NCBI GenBank assembly: GCA_020432045.1
Contig: JAGQHB010000030.1
Coordinates: forward strand, 17,347-81,346
DNA: 64,000 nt
Direction: 5' to 3'
Source: Dehalococcoidia bacterium
GTDB taxonomy: Bacteria > Chloroflexota > Dehalococcoidia > Tepidiformales > Tepidiformaceae
The notes beneath the pieces are model-generated. The model was not told where the DNA came from. It did not search any database and was given only the letters and a program-made list of their open reading frames with translations. Shown here one piece after another: positions 24,557-34,000 of the stretch (within the stretch, counting starts at the first letter, position 1; each line of letters begins with the position of its first letter). The position numbers and the translations under genes were made by a program.

Positions 24557-25060
24557 TTGCGCGGCACCCTCATCAGCCTCTTTGCCAGCGGTCTATTCGT
24601 CCTCGCGGCAGCGTGTGGCGACGGTTCCGGCACAGAACCAACAGCGCAGCCAACGCCCGTCGCGACGGCCGCATCTCCTTCCGCGGCGCCGACGCTCCTC
24701 CCGCCGTCTCCCAAGGCCGAGACAGATGTGGCCGTACAGGTGGTGGCGGGGGACAAGAGCTACCAGCCGACGGTGGCAGACCTCCGCGCGCTCCCACAGG
24801 TAAACCTCTCCGGAGCCGGTGTGACCGGCGTGGCCCTGGCGTCGATCGGCGAAAAGCTGGACGTGCGGGCGGGTGCAATCGTCACCGTGGAAGGCCGCTC
24901 CGATGACCTTGCGCGGCCACGGTACTGGCGGGGAGTACTGGACGAACATGCGCGGACCGCGGTCCTCGTCGTCGATGATAGCGGGCGGGTGACGCTCGCA
25001 GGTTCATCGATCCCGAAAGAGGGATGGGTCTACGACGTCGAGGGCATCAGCTTCGAATAG
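24557..25060 (+). CDS. lipoprotein with molybdopterin-oxidoreductase-like small domain
   Basis: A 167-residue lipoprotein (TTG start 2 bp after the previous stop; lipobox LAAAC, C20). After a Pro/Ala/Thr-rich linker, residues 55-165 read VQVVAGDKSYQPTVADLRAL, VTGVALASIGEKLDVRAG and a closing YDVEGISFE. The TVADLRALP and GVxLASIxE pattern recalls the sulfite-oxidase-like molybdopterin fold, but the cofactor cysteine and most of the domain are missing. It probably belongs to the sigma/anti-sigma operon. Function unknown. Confidence 0.6.
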   Translation: MRGTLISLFASGLFVLAAACGDGSGTEPTAQPTPVATAASPSAAPTLLPPSPKAETDVAVQVVAGDKSYQPTVADLRALPQVNLSGAGVTGVALASIGEKLDVRAGAIVTVEGRSDDLARPRYWRGVLDEHARTAVLVVDDSGRVTLAGSSIPKEGWVYDVEGISFE

Positions 25061-25513
25061 TGCCGCCCAGCGGCGGACTTCGGTCACGGCCTCGACACTG
25101 AAACGCGTCTCCAACAGATTCCACTGGCCCGGCGTGGACGGTGGCAGCCCGTGCATCAGGCGGCCGCGGAGTTCGATCTCGGCCAGGACATCAGCATCCG
25201 CCCCATCCTCTGGGTTGCAGGCGAGCAGGACGCGCAGGAGCGTGGAATAGACGCCACCTTCGCGGCCTTCCATACCGCCTGTCGCCAGCTGTTCGACGGC
25301 CCACCAGGCAACACCGGGGATATCGCGGGCCTGGACCGGCAGTGGGAGCGACTGATCGCCGGGCACGGGTATGGGCGCCATCTCCGGCCGGGGCGCTGCC
25401 GGGTGCTGGCCCCTCTGGCGCTCGCGCCAACGGGCATGCGCCGGGACTGGACACTGGTCCTTCTTCCAGCGGCAGGGCTGTCCCGACGCGGTGGGCGCGG
25501 CACACGGTTCCAT
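25004..25513 (-). CDS. hypothetical protein with N-terminal Cys motif
   Basis: A 169-residue protein starting CAAPTASGQPCRWKKDQCPVPAH, the small Cys/His motif (C-x-A-x-T-x2-G-x2-C ... C ... H) seen at the head of many uncharacterised bacterial proteins, presumably a zinc site. The rest is helical (GVAWWAVEQLATGGMEGREG, STLLRVLLACNPEDGADADV). The 3' end overlaps the converging lipoprotein gene by 57 bp. It may be the last gene of the subtilase operon, 51 bp downstream. I do not recognise a function. Confidence 0.55.
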   Translation of the reverse strand: MEPCAAPTASGQPCRWKKDQCPVPAHARWRERQRGQHPAAPRPEMAPIPVPGDQSLPLPVQARDIPGVAWWAVEQLATGGMEGREGGVYSTLLRVLLACNPEDGADADVLAEIELRGRLMHGLPPSTPGQWNLLETRFSVEAVTEVRRWAALFEADALDVVDPSLFRDR

Positions 25514-25564
25514 GGTTTGAGGATGCGGGCCGGTCCAGGGAGGACAAATGCCCGGACGGCGCTT

Positions 25565-27745
25565 TCAGCGCATGACGATGACGCCCGGCTCGTTCATGTA
25601 TATCCAGTAGACCTGGAGTTGGAAGAGCCCGTTGAAATCGTTCAGGTAGCGAGGCATACCCGGTACGTGCGATGTCCATGTGCCGGTGGCGTTATCGAAC
25701 TGCATCACCCGGGCGTACTTCCCGGCCGAATCAACGAGTGCATCGGCAACAGACCTCGCGCTGCCGGTGTAGACGATGTTGTTCCATCCCGCGAGGAGTG
25801 CGACGGAGCGGCCGGCGACCGGATTCGGGTTTGGCGTGGCGACATTGGCGCGCGCGCCGTCGATCCAGATGGCTTCGTAACGGCCAAGGGAATCCAGGTC
25901 GTTCACGTAGCCCGGGGCATCCTTGAGGTAGCGGCGGTAGACGCCGCCGAGGAGTCCTCCCGCCGACGGATCCCAGCGCAGGACGGTGGTCCAGGGGCTG
26001 CCGAACGAGGCGAGCACGGCGCCAGGCGGGCCTGTGGTTTCGAGCTGCGCGATGTTGCTCCAGCCGCCGTTGAGCACCTGCACGACCACGGGGCCCGGGG
26101 GCGGGGACACGGCAGTGAGGTCCTCATCAAGGAACCCGATAGGAAGATCGCGGCCAGGCCAGGTGATCTCGTTCGTGGTCTCGAATCCGCCGACGATGAC
26201 CCTGACCCTGGATCCGGGCACACCGCAATCGATCTGTTCGCCGGCGCTCTTCACGCGGAGGGTGTAGAGCGACACGGGGCCGACGGCCGTCGTCGTGGTT
26301 CGCCCGCATTCCTGGGCACCAACAAAGGCGCGGATCTCCGTCCCGAAGGGAACGTCCTTGAAGTCGCGAAGGGCGGAACCACTGAGCGTAAGCGGGATCC
26401 TGGCGACAAACTTCGCAGCATCGACAATGCCGGCGCCCGCCCAGTTCTGCCCATGGACAGCGGGCCGCGCCGGCGCTGCCGAGGCAAAGAGCAAATCGAG
26501 GTAGTCGTTCATTGGAAGGTTGGGGTTGCGAGCGATGCCGAGCGCAATGACACCGGCGACGAGCGGGGTGGAGAAGCTCGTGCCGCCGCGAGTGTCGGCG
26601 CCATAGGGAGAGGCGAAGCCAAGGTCGGTCCGCGTCGTGCTGGCGATCGAGACGCCGGGCGCCGCGATATCGAGGGCCGGCCCGTAGTTGCTGAACGTCG
26701 CCCAATCACCATTGAGGTCCGAAGCACCAACCGCCACGACATTCGAGAACTGCGTGTAGGCGGCGGGATAGCCGGGGCCCACGTCGGATGATGATGGCGT
26801 ATGGTTTCCGGCGGCGGCGACGATGATGACGCCCTGGGCCTCGGCGTCGGCGACAGCCTTGCGAAGGACCGGGGTATCTGCGGTTGCACCATTGGCAGCG
26901 AGACTGAGGTTGATAATTCGCGCGCCCATACGACGGGCATAATCGATTCCCTGGGCAACGTTGTAGACGCTGCCCGAGGGTGACCCGGTTGGGCCGCAGT
27001 CGAGCACTTTCACTGGCATCAGGCGGACGTCCCAGGACACGCCGGTGAGGCCCGCACCGTTGTTCCCGGCAGCGCCGATAATGCCGGCGACGAGCGTGCC
27101 GTGCGAGTTCTGGTCTGACCCGGCACGCCCGTGGTCATCGAGGATGTTGCCGGTGGCAGCGGAGGAGGAGTAGCCACAGCCATCGCGATTCGACGATGTG
27201 AGGTCGACGAACCGGCAGCCGTTCAGGTCATCGACGCAGCCGTTGTTGTCGTCATCGATGCCGTCGCGGCTGGCGTCACGTATGTTTTCCCAGAGGCGCG
27301 AGTTGAGTTCCGGGTGGCGCGTATCCATTCCGGAATCGAGCACAGCGACGATGACTTCGTGGGCGGCGCCGGTGGAGAGGTCCCATGCGCCGGGGGCCTT
27401 GATGAGCCCGAGGTAGGCAGCCTGGTTGACGGGGAACAGCGGGTCATCCGGCAGGGCGGCCGCATAGGCGCGCACATCCGGGACCACTGAAATGAAGCCG
27501 GGCAAGGAGCGGAGCTCAGCCGCATATTCGTCCGCCGTGTAGCCAGGAGGGACGGGTATGCGCCGGAAGCCCTGGTCCTCGAGCGAAGGCGCGATGCCAT
27601 CGACCGACTGGGCGCGAGCGCCGCCGCTATCGAGCTGGACGATCAGGTAATCGAGAGCAGGTTCAGCGGCAAGGATGGGGAGGCGCGAACCACCGGCGGC
27701 CGCGATTGCGACCGCGAAGAGGAGCAGCACAACCAGCCTGGGCAT
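25565..27745 (-). CDS. secreted subtilisin-family serine protease
   Basis: A 726-residue S8 peptidase with signal peptide (LVVLLLFAVAIAAAGG) and propeptide-like region to about residue 100. The triad is D137 (AVLDSGMDTRHPE), H215 (NSHGTLVAGI) and S390 (GGTSFSTPLVAG), with oxyanion N314 (AAAGN). The insert DGIDDDNNGCVDDLNG is an Asp-rich, calcium-loop-like segment common in bacterial subtilases. About 290 C-terminal residues form beta-rich domains of unknown role, possibly binding modules. It is downstream of two related anchored proteins on the same strand. Confidence 0.92.
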   Translation of the reverse strand: MPRLVVLLLFAVAIAAAGGSRLPILAAEPALDYLIVQLDSGGARAQSVDGIAPSLEDQGFRRIPVPPGYTADEYAAELRSLPGFISVVPDVRAYAAALPDDPLFPVNQAAYLGLIKAPGAWDLSTGAAHEVIVAVLDSGMDTRHPELNSRLWENIRDASRDGIDDDNNGCVDDLNGCRFVDLTSSNRDGCGYSSSAATGNILDDHGRAGSDQNSHGTLVAGIIGAAGNNGAGLTGVSWDVRLMPVKVLDCGPTGSPSGSVYNVAQGIDYARRMGARIINLSLAANGATADTPVLRKAVADAEAQGVIIVAAAGNHTPSSSDVGPGYPAAYTQFSNVVAVGASDLNGDWATFSNYGPALDIAAPGVSIASTTRTDLGFASPYGADTRGGTSFSTPLVAGVIALGIARNPNLPMNDYLDLLFASAAPARPAVHGQNWAGAGIVDAAKFVARIPLTLSGSALRDFKDVPFGTEIRAFVGAQECGRTTTTAVGPVSLYTLRVKSAGEQIDCGVPGSRVRVIVGGFETTNEITWPGRDLPIGFLDEDLTAVSPPPGPVVVQVLNGGWSNIAQLETTGPPGAVLASFGSPWTTVLRWDPSAGGLLGGVYRRYLKDAPGYVNDLDSLGRYEAIWIDGARANVATPNPNPVAGRSVALLAGWNNIVYTGSARSVADALVDSAGKYARVMQFDNATGTWTSHVPGMPRYLNDFNGLFQLQVYWIYMNEPGVIVMR

Positions 27746-27786
27746 ATCCGCTCCCTCACCACGCGGTAGTGCACCGTGGCCCGATT

Positions 27787-28623
27787 TTACGGTGTTGTTG
27801 TTGCTGGCACGCCGGGGCCGGACGAAGTCCCGGGAGTAGGCGTAGGCGCGGGGCGTTCGCCGAGCGCTTTTTGGTCGACGATGACGGCGAAGTCGCGTGC
27901 ATCGTCCATGCTCGTGAATTGGAGGGCGCCGAAGACCTGGACGATCGTCACCAGGTTCCCTCTCCGGAAAAGAAAACGGTTGTAGACCGCAGGAAGTTCC
28001 GTGTTCGGGATCGTGCCCTGCACAATCGAAAACGCGGCCGAGGCGTTGCCCAACGGCGCGACCTCAACCTTTTCCGATCCTGGGCGCTGCTCGTGGAAGC
28101 GCACAAGGTAGTCGAACGCGGTTCGGGCGCCAGAGACGGTGCGGAAGATGAAGGATTCGGTGCGGATGTAGGGTTTGCCCTGCGCCGCATCGGCGGCCTG
28201 GCCGACGGGCTGGAGGAGGGCCTGGTAGCCGTCGAGGTAGCCCCATTCCTCGACTGCCTGCTCACCGGCCGAGATGGCCGCGAAATACCCGGATGACGAG
28301 AATCCATCGGCAGAGATGATGTACGTCTCGATCGGTCCGGTTTCATGGGTAGGGCCGATATCGTCAACCTGCACAACGTAGGCGTAGGCGGGAGGGTCGA
28401 GCACGGGTTCGGGTCCGCCGGCTGTACCGGCAGTGCTCCCGGGGGTGGGGGACCCGGGGGACGAATCGTTTCCGTTTCCGCGGGCGAAAATGAACGCGAG
28501 GATGCTGCCAACGATGAGGATGGCCGCGACGCCGCTGAGGCCGGCGTACTTGAGCCAGGGCCGCGATTGCTGGCCACCGGAGCGTGACCGCCGCGGCCGG
28601 AACTGCGGCGCGGGGTTGGTCAT
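27787..28623 (-). CDS. membrane-anchored protein, paralogue of the upstream lipoprotein
   Basis: A 278-residue protein with one N-terminal transmembrane helix (GLSGVAAILIVGSILAFIFA) after a basic tail, a Gly/Pro/Ser linker, and an extracytoplasmic domain: EEWGYLDGYQALLQP, TVSGARTAFDYLVRFHEQ, PLGNASAAFSIVQG and VYNRFLFRRGNLVTIVQVFG. The same ordered motifs occur in the gene upstream (28620-29426), which it overlaps by 4 bp. No catalytic residues are evident. A role linked to the adjacent protease is only positional inference. Confidence 0.65.
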   Translation of the reverse strand: MTNPAPQFRPRRSRSGGQQSRPWLKYAGLSGVAAILIVGSILAFIFARGNGNDSSPGSPTPGSTAGTAGGPEPVLDPPAYAYVVQVDDIGPTHETGPIETYIISADGFSSSGYFAAISAGEQAVEEWGYLDGYQALLQPVGQAADAAQGKPYIRTESFIFRTVSGARTAFDYLVRFHEQRPGSEKVEVAPLGNASAAFSIVQGTIPNTELPAVYNRFLFRRGNLVTIVQVFGALQFTSMDDARDFAVIVDQKALGERPAPTPTPGTSSGPGVPATTTP

Positions 28624-29426
28624 GGCGCCGCCGTCGCTGTGGGGGACGGGCTGCGCGCCGGTACCGGCGTGGGCTCCGGGTGCTCACGTTGCGACATTGC
28701 CTTGGCGTCCACGATGAGGGTCAATTCCCGCACCGTATCAGTCGTCATCAGCGGTTCGGCGCCGATGGTGAGCACAACGCCGACCAGGTTGCCACGCCGG
28801 AAGACGATCTGATGGAGCACCTGGGAGACGCTCGAAGAGCCGCCCACTTTGCCAGTGACAAGACGGAAGGCGGCAGATGCGTTCCCGACGGGGTCGACGG
28901 TGACGCTCGAAGAGATGCCGTTGGAGCTGATGCGCCTGGTGAAGTAGTCGTAGGCACTTTCGGCGCCGGCCGCCGTCTTGAAGAGGTGGAGTTCCTGGTT
29001 GATCGCATAGCCGCCGTTGAGGATGGAGGCGGCCCCGCCTTCGGGAGTCATGGCGCTTTCGAACCCTTCAACGTAGCCCCATTCGTCCAGCATCTTTTTG
29101 CCAGCGTCGGCGCCGTCGAATGCGCCCGTGGCGCCGTAGTTCGTCGAATCAAGGAGGAACGTGCCCCTCGGATCGGTGATGAAGTTCGCGATGCCCAGGT
29201 CCTGGACGAGGATGGAGTACTGGCTCACGGGCGAAAGCAACGTCGGGGACGACCTTGTGTCGACGTTTGCGCCCGAAGATCCTGGCGTCCCGCTGCCGGG
29301 GGCGGTGCCCGTCCCAGCAGGGGTAGCGGCCGCGTCGTCGCCGCCACAGGCAGCGGAGAGAGCAAAGATGAGGGCGCAGGCGCCGAGCAGGACCGGCAGC
29401 CCGCGGAAGAAGAACGAGCGAAACAT
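28620..29426 (-). CDS. lipoprotein, paralogue of the downstream anchored protein
   Basis: A 268-residue lipoprotein starting at the ATG at 29426, with lipobox LSAAC (C27) and a Gly/Thr/Ser linker. The domain shares with its neighbour DEWGYVEGFESAMTP, TAAGAESAYDYFTRRI, VGNASAAFRLVTGK and LHQIVFRRGNLVGVVLTIG. It ends in a Pro/Ser/Thr-rich tail. It is first of an operon running to the subtilase, and the 4-bp overlap couples it to the second paralogue. Function unknown. Confidence 0.65.
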   Translation of the reverse strand: MFRSFFFRGLPVLLGACALIFALSAACGGDDAAATPAGTGTAPGSGTPGSSGANVDTRSSPTLLSPVSQYSILVQDLGIANFITDPRGTFLLDSTNYGATGAFDGADAGKKMLDEWGYVEGFESAMTPEGGAASILNGGYAINQELHLFKTAAGAESAYDYFTRRISSNGISSSVTVDPVGNASAAFRLVTGKVGGSSSVSQVLHQIVFRRGNLVGVVLTIGAEPLMTTDTVRELTLIVDAKAMSQREHPEPTPVPARSPSPTATAAP

Positions 29427-29614
29427 CACGGTCAGCCGAGTGTACGGTCGGCCTCCGTATGGCGGAAGAAAATGAGGAGCCGAACGAAAAGGCGTGTGTA
29501 CCCATTCGCCTTGCAACGATCGCCCGGCACGCGATGGCGCACATCCCAGGTGCCGGATCTTCGCCAGATCCATATAGTCCCATTCCACCCATTACGACCA
29601 CCTGGGGTGAACTT

Positions 29615-30764
29615 ATGCAGACAGTATCGGGTCCAGTCGCCGCTGCGGAATCACTCTCGGCGTTAGTTCGCGAGACGGCGGACGAATCGGAGCGGGAGCG
29701 CCGGCTCAACCCCACGACGGTGGATGCGCTACGCAGTGCGGGGCTCTTCCACTTAAATGTTGCGCGGGCATACGGGGGGCTGGAGACATCACCGGTCGAC
29801 ACCTGCCGCGTCATCGAAGCCGTGTCTGCCGCGGATGGCTCCGCCGGCTGGTGCCTGATGATCGCGGCCCAGAACGCCGCGTTCAGCGGCTTCGCGGACC
29901 CGCACACGGCAGCGGAAATCTGGGGCAACGGGGGCATCGTCGCGGGCGTCGCTCGACCGATTGGCCGGGCAAGGCGCGTGGAGGGCGGCTATCACATCGA
30001 GGGACGGTGGCCGTTCGCCAGTGGGAGCAGCCACGCCACGACGTTCGCGGGAGAGTGTTTGCTCTACGAGGGCGACGCGCCAGTACGTGATGAAGCAGGG
30101 AACACGCCCAGCTACATGGCACTGATGCCGCGGGAGGCGGTCACGGTGCACGATACGTGGGACACGACTGGCCTGCGCGGCACGGCAAGTCACGATTTCA
30201 GCACGGCGGGCGTGATCGTGCCGGCTTCACGATTCATGCCCATGATCCCGCCACCAACACATCCCTGGGGCGTTGTACCGGTCGCTCGCGCTGGTATTTA
30301 CGACGCACGGGGCGCAGGCGCTGGGCGTCGCCCGCGCCTCTCTCGAAACGACGATCGACATGGCCCGCGCCAAGATCGGCTGGGGCACGGACCGGCCGAT
30401 GAGCGAGAACACGCGACTCCAGGGAATCGTTGCGGAAGCGGCCGTGGTCTACGCGTCAGCGCGCGATCACCTGCACCAGTCCACCGCGAACCTCTGGGAG
30501 GCACTGGAACGCGGGGACGAGCCCGGCCCGCTCAACGGCCGGGTGCGCCTGGCCAGCAGCCACGCTGCGATGGCGAGCGTTCGCACCGTCGACCTTCTCC
30601 ACGATGCGATGGCGACGTCGGCGATCTTCCGGAAGAGCCCGCTGGAACGGCAGTTCCGCGACATCCACACGGCAGCGGCGCACGTGATGGTGGGGCCGCT
30701 GACGTACGAGGCCGCCGGGCGGGTCGAACTCGGGCTACCGGCAGGGATGCCGTTCTTCGAATAG
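29615..30764 (+). pseudogene. acyl-CoA-dehydrogenase-like flavin monooxygenase, frameshifted
   Basis: An HsaA/DszC-like member of the acyl-CoA dehydrogenase superfamily. The first part, from the ATG at 29615, contains LRSAGLFHLNVARAYGGLET, ADGSAGWCLMIAAQNA, ARRVEGGYHIEGRWPFASGS and TWDTTGLRGTASHDFS. Near 30269 the frame changes: the continuation (LYRSLALVFTTHGAQALGVA ... to FFE) is in the +1 frame. Deleting one G from the run at 30267-30270 restores one product of about 380 residues (PWALYRSLALVF). It is either a recent frameshift or a homopolymer sequencing error. Confidence 0.75.
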
Positions 30765-30780
30765 CGCGATCGGGCCGGGG

Positions 30781-33444
30781 CTACGGCCGGGTGGCGATCT
30801 CCAGCAATTCGCGGAGGTGGACCCGTGCGACACGGTGGCCGTAGCCGCGAAGGCTGGCGAGGTCGCCGAGCGCCTGTGCCGCCTTGAGCTGGCCAAAGGT
30901 GTAGGGCTTGCCGGGGATTTCCATGTCCAACGGGTCCTCGGTCACTACCTGGATGAAGACGCCGTTGGCCGGTCCGCCCTTGTGCAGCTGCCCGGTCGAA
31001 TGAAGGTAGCGTGGGCCGAAGCCGACGGTGACGGGCACACGGAGCCAGTCGCGGAGCGCGGCGCGGATGGCCGCGAGGTCGGTCATCGTCTGCGCGTTGC
31101 GCGGGAGATAGGCGAGCAGCGCCAGGTATTCGCCGGGCGCGACAGTGGCGAGCACCGTTTCGGCTGGCGGGCTGGCGCCATCGACCGTTTCACCGGCGAG
31201 GACTGCGTTGGTTGCGTCTTTCGCCTCTTGGACGTTCGGCTGATCGAACGGATTGATACCGAGGACCTGGCCCGTGATCGCAGTGGCGAACTCCCAGCGG
31301 AAGAACTCGGCACCAAGGTCGCGCTGTCCGAGGTAGGGGAGGCGCAGGACGGGGTGGCCCGCCTTCTCCAGCTCATCCAGCATGGGATGACCGCCGATGG
31401 CGACGAAAAGCCGGTCCGGCCCGTACGCGCTCGGCGGGCCGAGTGGCTCGTCGTCGACCGGGAGGATGCCCTTGCCATGCTTGCCGGTGCTTTCAGCGAC
31501 AAGCTGTTCAATCCAGACGCCGAGCGCGGCCAACCCATCCGGCAAAACGAGCGTGAGCTTGTTACGGCCGGCAAGCGCGGCTTCGCCCATGACGGCGCCG
31601 AGCAACGCGCCGGGGTTTCGGGCGCTGGAAAGAAGCGGGCCACAGGCGGAAGCCATCTCTTCGGCGCCATCGAGTAGCGCGTCCAGGTCGACACCGATGA
31701 GTGCCGCCGGGACAAGCCCATAGAAGGAAAGGGCCGAGTAGCGTCCGCCAAAGTCGGTTGGATTGAGGAAGACGCGTCCTGCGCCGCGTTCGTGTGCGAG
31801 CGCTTCGAGTGGCGAGCCAGGGTCTGTAACGATGACATAGGAGGCGCCGCGCGGGTGTTTTTCCCAGAAGTAGTCGAACTGCGACCTCGTCTCGATCGTG
31901 CCGCCCGACTTGCTGGAGACAACGAAAATCGTCCGTTCAAGGTCGATGGCCTGCTCAGCTTCGTGGATCTGGACCGGGTCGGTAGTATCGAGGACCAGGA
32001 GTTCGAGCATACCGGGCGCGACGGCGTGGACGGCGCGGATGACCTCGGGTGCGAGGCTGGACCCGCCCATCCCGAGCAAGACGGCATGGCGATAGCCATC
32101 GGACGCGAGGCTGGACGCCCATTCGCGAAGCCCGGGAAGTTCCGGCCGCATGCGTGCCGGAAGACGGAGCCAGCCGAGACGGTCGGCCAGCTCCGTGGGG
32201 TCTGGTGACCAGGCTGTGTGGTCGCCCTCCCAGGCGCGAGCGACGATGCGGTCAGCGTCAAGCTTCACCAGGCGGGCATCGATGGCGCTTCCAATCGTTG
32301 CGATCGACCCGGGAGGCGTGATTGCGTTTGCGCGGGTCGCTGCCAGCCGGGCTTCGATGCCGGAAAGAAGGCGGTCGAAGTCGGCCGCGAAGGCCGCAAG
32401 CCCCTCGGCGAGGAGGCGGTCCGTGACGGCACTGAGGTCGATCCCGGCCGCTGGCAGGCTGCCGAGGACGGCCGCGGCATCGGCGAGGTCGGCGGGCGTC
32501 ATGGTGTGGATTGCAAGGTGGTCGTTGACTGCCGTCAGCGTCGCCTCGGGCATCGTGCTGACGGTGTACGGCGCGACCAGCGTTTCTACGTAGAGGATAT
32601 CGCTATAGGCCGGGTTCTTGGTGCCCGTTGAGGCCCAGAGCGGCCGCTGCGGTTGGGCGCCAGCCGCGGCCAGCCGTTCCCAGCGGGGACCGGAGAAGAT
32701 CTCCTGGAAACGCCGGTATGCGTGGCGTGCGTTCGCCACGGCAGCGCGGCCACGAAGGCCGGATGTCTCGGGAAGCTGCGCATCCACCACCGTATCGACG
32801 CGTGAAACGAAGAACGAGGCGCAGGCGGCGATTCCCGGAAGTGGCAGCCCGGCGGCGAGGCGGCGTTCCAATCCCTGGAGGTAGCCCTCAGCTGCTCCCT
32901 CGTATGCCGCGACGGCGAAGAGCAGCGTGATGTTGACGTTCACACCCTCGGCGATCAGCACCGGGAGGGCGGCGATGCCCTCGGGCGTGCCTGGCACCTT
33001 GATCATCACGTTTGGCTGGCCGAGGAGTGCGAAGAGACGGCGGGCCTCGGCGATCGTAGCGGCCGTGTCATTGGCGATGGCCGGCGGCAGTTCAAAGGAA
33101 ACGTACCCGTCCCGGCCCCCCGTTGCGTCGTACACGGGCCTGAGAGCGCGGGCGGCGCCGCGAATATCGTCGGCTGCGACTTCGACGAAGGCTTCGTAGG
33201 GCCTGACGTGTCCTCGGGCGGCGATGGCGGCGAGCTGGGCATCGTACTGGTCCGAGCCGGCGAGAGCCTTTTCGAAAATCGTCGGGTTGCTTGTGAGGCC
33301 GGTGACGAGGCCATCGTGGACCATGGCGGCGAGCTCGCCCGAGGTGAGCATGTCGCGCCGGATGAAATCCAGCCAGGGGCTCTGGCCGACGGCCACGAGC
33401 TCACGGGTCCGCAGGCTGATTGGGGCGTCGCTGGTCATGGGCAT
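30781..33444 (-). CDS. bifunctional transaldolase / glucose-6-phosphate isomerase
   Basis: An 887-residue fusion. Residues 1 to about 370 are a transaldolase (TSNPTIFEKALAG; Schiff-base lysine K149 in NVMIKVPGT). The C-terminal half is a phosphoglucose isomerase (LLGMGGSSLAPEVI, FVVSSKSGGTIETRSQFDYF). It joins the non-oxidative pentose phosphate pathway to glycolysis through one polypeptide. Tal-Pgi fusions are known in a few bacterial lineages. The ATG at 33444 with GAGGAG upstream is preferred; the frame is open further upstream but overlaps osmC. Confidence 0.92.
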   Translation of the reverse strand: MPMTSDAPISLRTRELVAVGQSPWLDFIRRDMLTSGELAAMVHDGLVTGLTSNPTIFEKALAGSDQYDAQLAAIAARGHVRPYEAFVEVAADDIRGAARALRPVYDATGGRDGYVSFELPPAIANDTAATIAEARRLFALLGQPNVMIKVPGTPEGIAALPVLIAEGVNVNITLLFAVAAYEGAAEGYLQGLERRLAAGLPLPGIAACASFFVSRVDTVVDAQLPETSGLRGRAAVANARHAYRRFQEIFSGPRWERLAAAGAQPQRPLWASTGTKNPAYSDILYVETLVAPYTVSTMPEATLTAVNDHLAIHTMTPADLADAAAVLGSLPAAGIDLSAVTDRLLAEGLAAFAADFDRLLSGIEARLAATRANAITPPGSIATIGSAIDARLVKLDADRIVARAWEGDHTAWSPDPTELADRLGWLRLPARMRPELPGLREWASSLASDGYRHAVLLGMGGSSLAPEVIRAVHAVAPGMLELLVLDTTDPVQIHEAEQAIDLERTIFVVSSKSGGTIETRSQFDYFWEKHPRGASYVIVTDPGSPLEALAHERGAGRVFLNPTDFGGRYSALSFYGLVPAALIGVDLDALLDGAEEMASACGPLLSSARNPGALLGAVMGEAALAGRNKLTLVLPDGLAALGVWIEQLVAESTGKHGKGILPVDDEPLGPPSAYGPDRLFVAIGGHPMLDELEKAGHPVLRLPYLGQRDLGAEFFRWEFATAITGQVLGINPFDQPNVQEAKDATNAVLAGETVDGASPPAETVLATVAPGEYLALLAYLPRNAQTMTDLAAIRAALRDWLRVPVTVGFGPRYLHSTGQLHKGGPANGVFIQVVTEDPLDMEIPGKPYTFGQLKAAQALGDLASLRGYGHRVARVHLRELLEIATRP

Positions 33445-33481
33445 CGTGCTCCTCGTGGGATGGGCGGCGCCGTGGGCGGGC

Positions 33482-33922
33482 TCAGGCGACAACTTCCAGC
33501 GTATCGAAGATCTCCGGCTGGTTCTGCAATGTCTTATGGACGGGACAGCGGGAAGCAATTCGAAGGAGATCTTCGCGCTGGGCGTCGTCGAGGGGGCCGC
33601 GGAGGACGATCTTGCGGCGAAAGACATCGATGCGGCCCTCGCGAGGTTCGTTGCACTCTTCGCAGTCGTCGGCATGGACGCGGTCGTGTTCGACTTCGAC
33701 GGCCACCTCCTGGAGCGGATAGCCCTTGCGGCGGGCGTACATCTGGAGCGTCATGGCGGTGCAGGCGCCGAGTGCGGCGGTGAGCAGCTCGTACGGTGTG
33801 GGGCCGAAGTCGTTGCCCTGGACGTCCGTTGGCTCATCCGTGACGAATGCGGCTCCGGGCATGGTGACGAGCTGGGCGTGGGTGTAGTCGGCGAGCGATT
33901 GGACGATGACGGACGTAGCCAT
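33482..33922 (-). CDS. OsmC-family peroxiredoxin-like protein
   Basis: A 146-residue OsmC/Ohr-fold protein starting at the ATG at 33922 (GGAGG ribosome site). The two catalytic-type cysteines are C54 (ALGACTAMTL) and C126 (SRCPVHKTL), which in the family reduce organic peroxides. An extra C87-x2-C90 pair is present. A possible promoter (TTGATT, 15-bp spacer, TAAAAT) lies at 33974-33948. The tal-pgi gene follows 37 bp downstream on the same strand. Confidence 0.88.
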   Translation of the reverse strand: MATSVIVQSLADYTHAQLVTMPGAAFVTDEPTDVQGNDFGPTPYELLTAALGACTAMTLQMYARRKGYPLQEVAVEVEHDRVHADDCEECNEPREGRIDVFRRKIVLRGPLDDAQREDLLRIASRCPVHKTLQNQPEIFDTLEVVA

Positions 33923-34000
33923 TTTGGGGCCTCCAGAGGCACAAAAGATTTTACAGATTGGGATAGACAATCAAGGGATTGAGCGTGTTAGCATTTCCAC

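Noticed and set aside
28584..29666. Plus-strand open frame of 360 codons over the lipoprotein gene at 28620-29426
   Set aside because: Antisense to a gene with lipobox and a paralogue in the same operon; no recognisable motifs.
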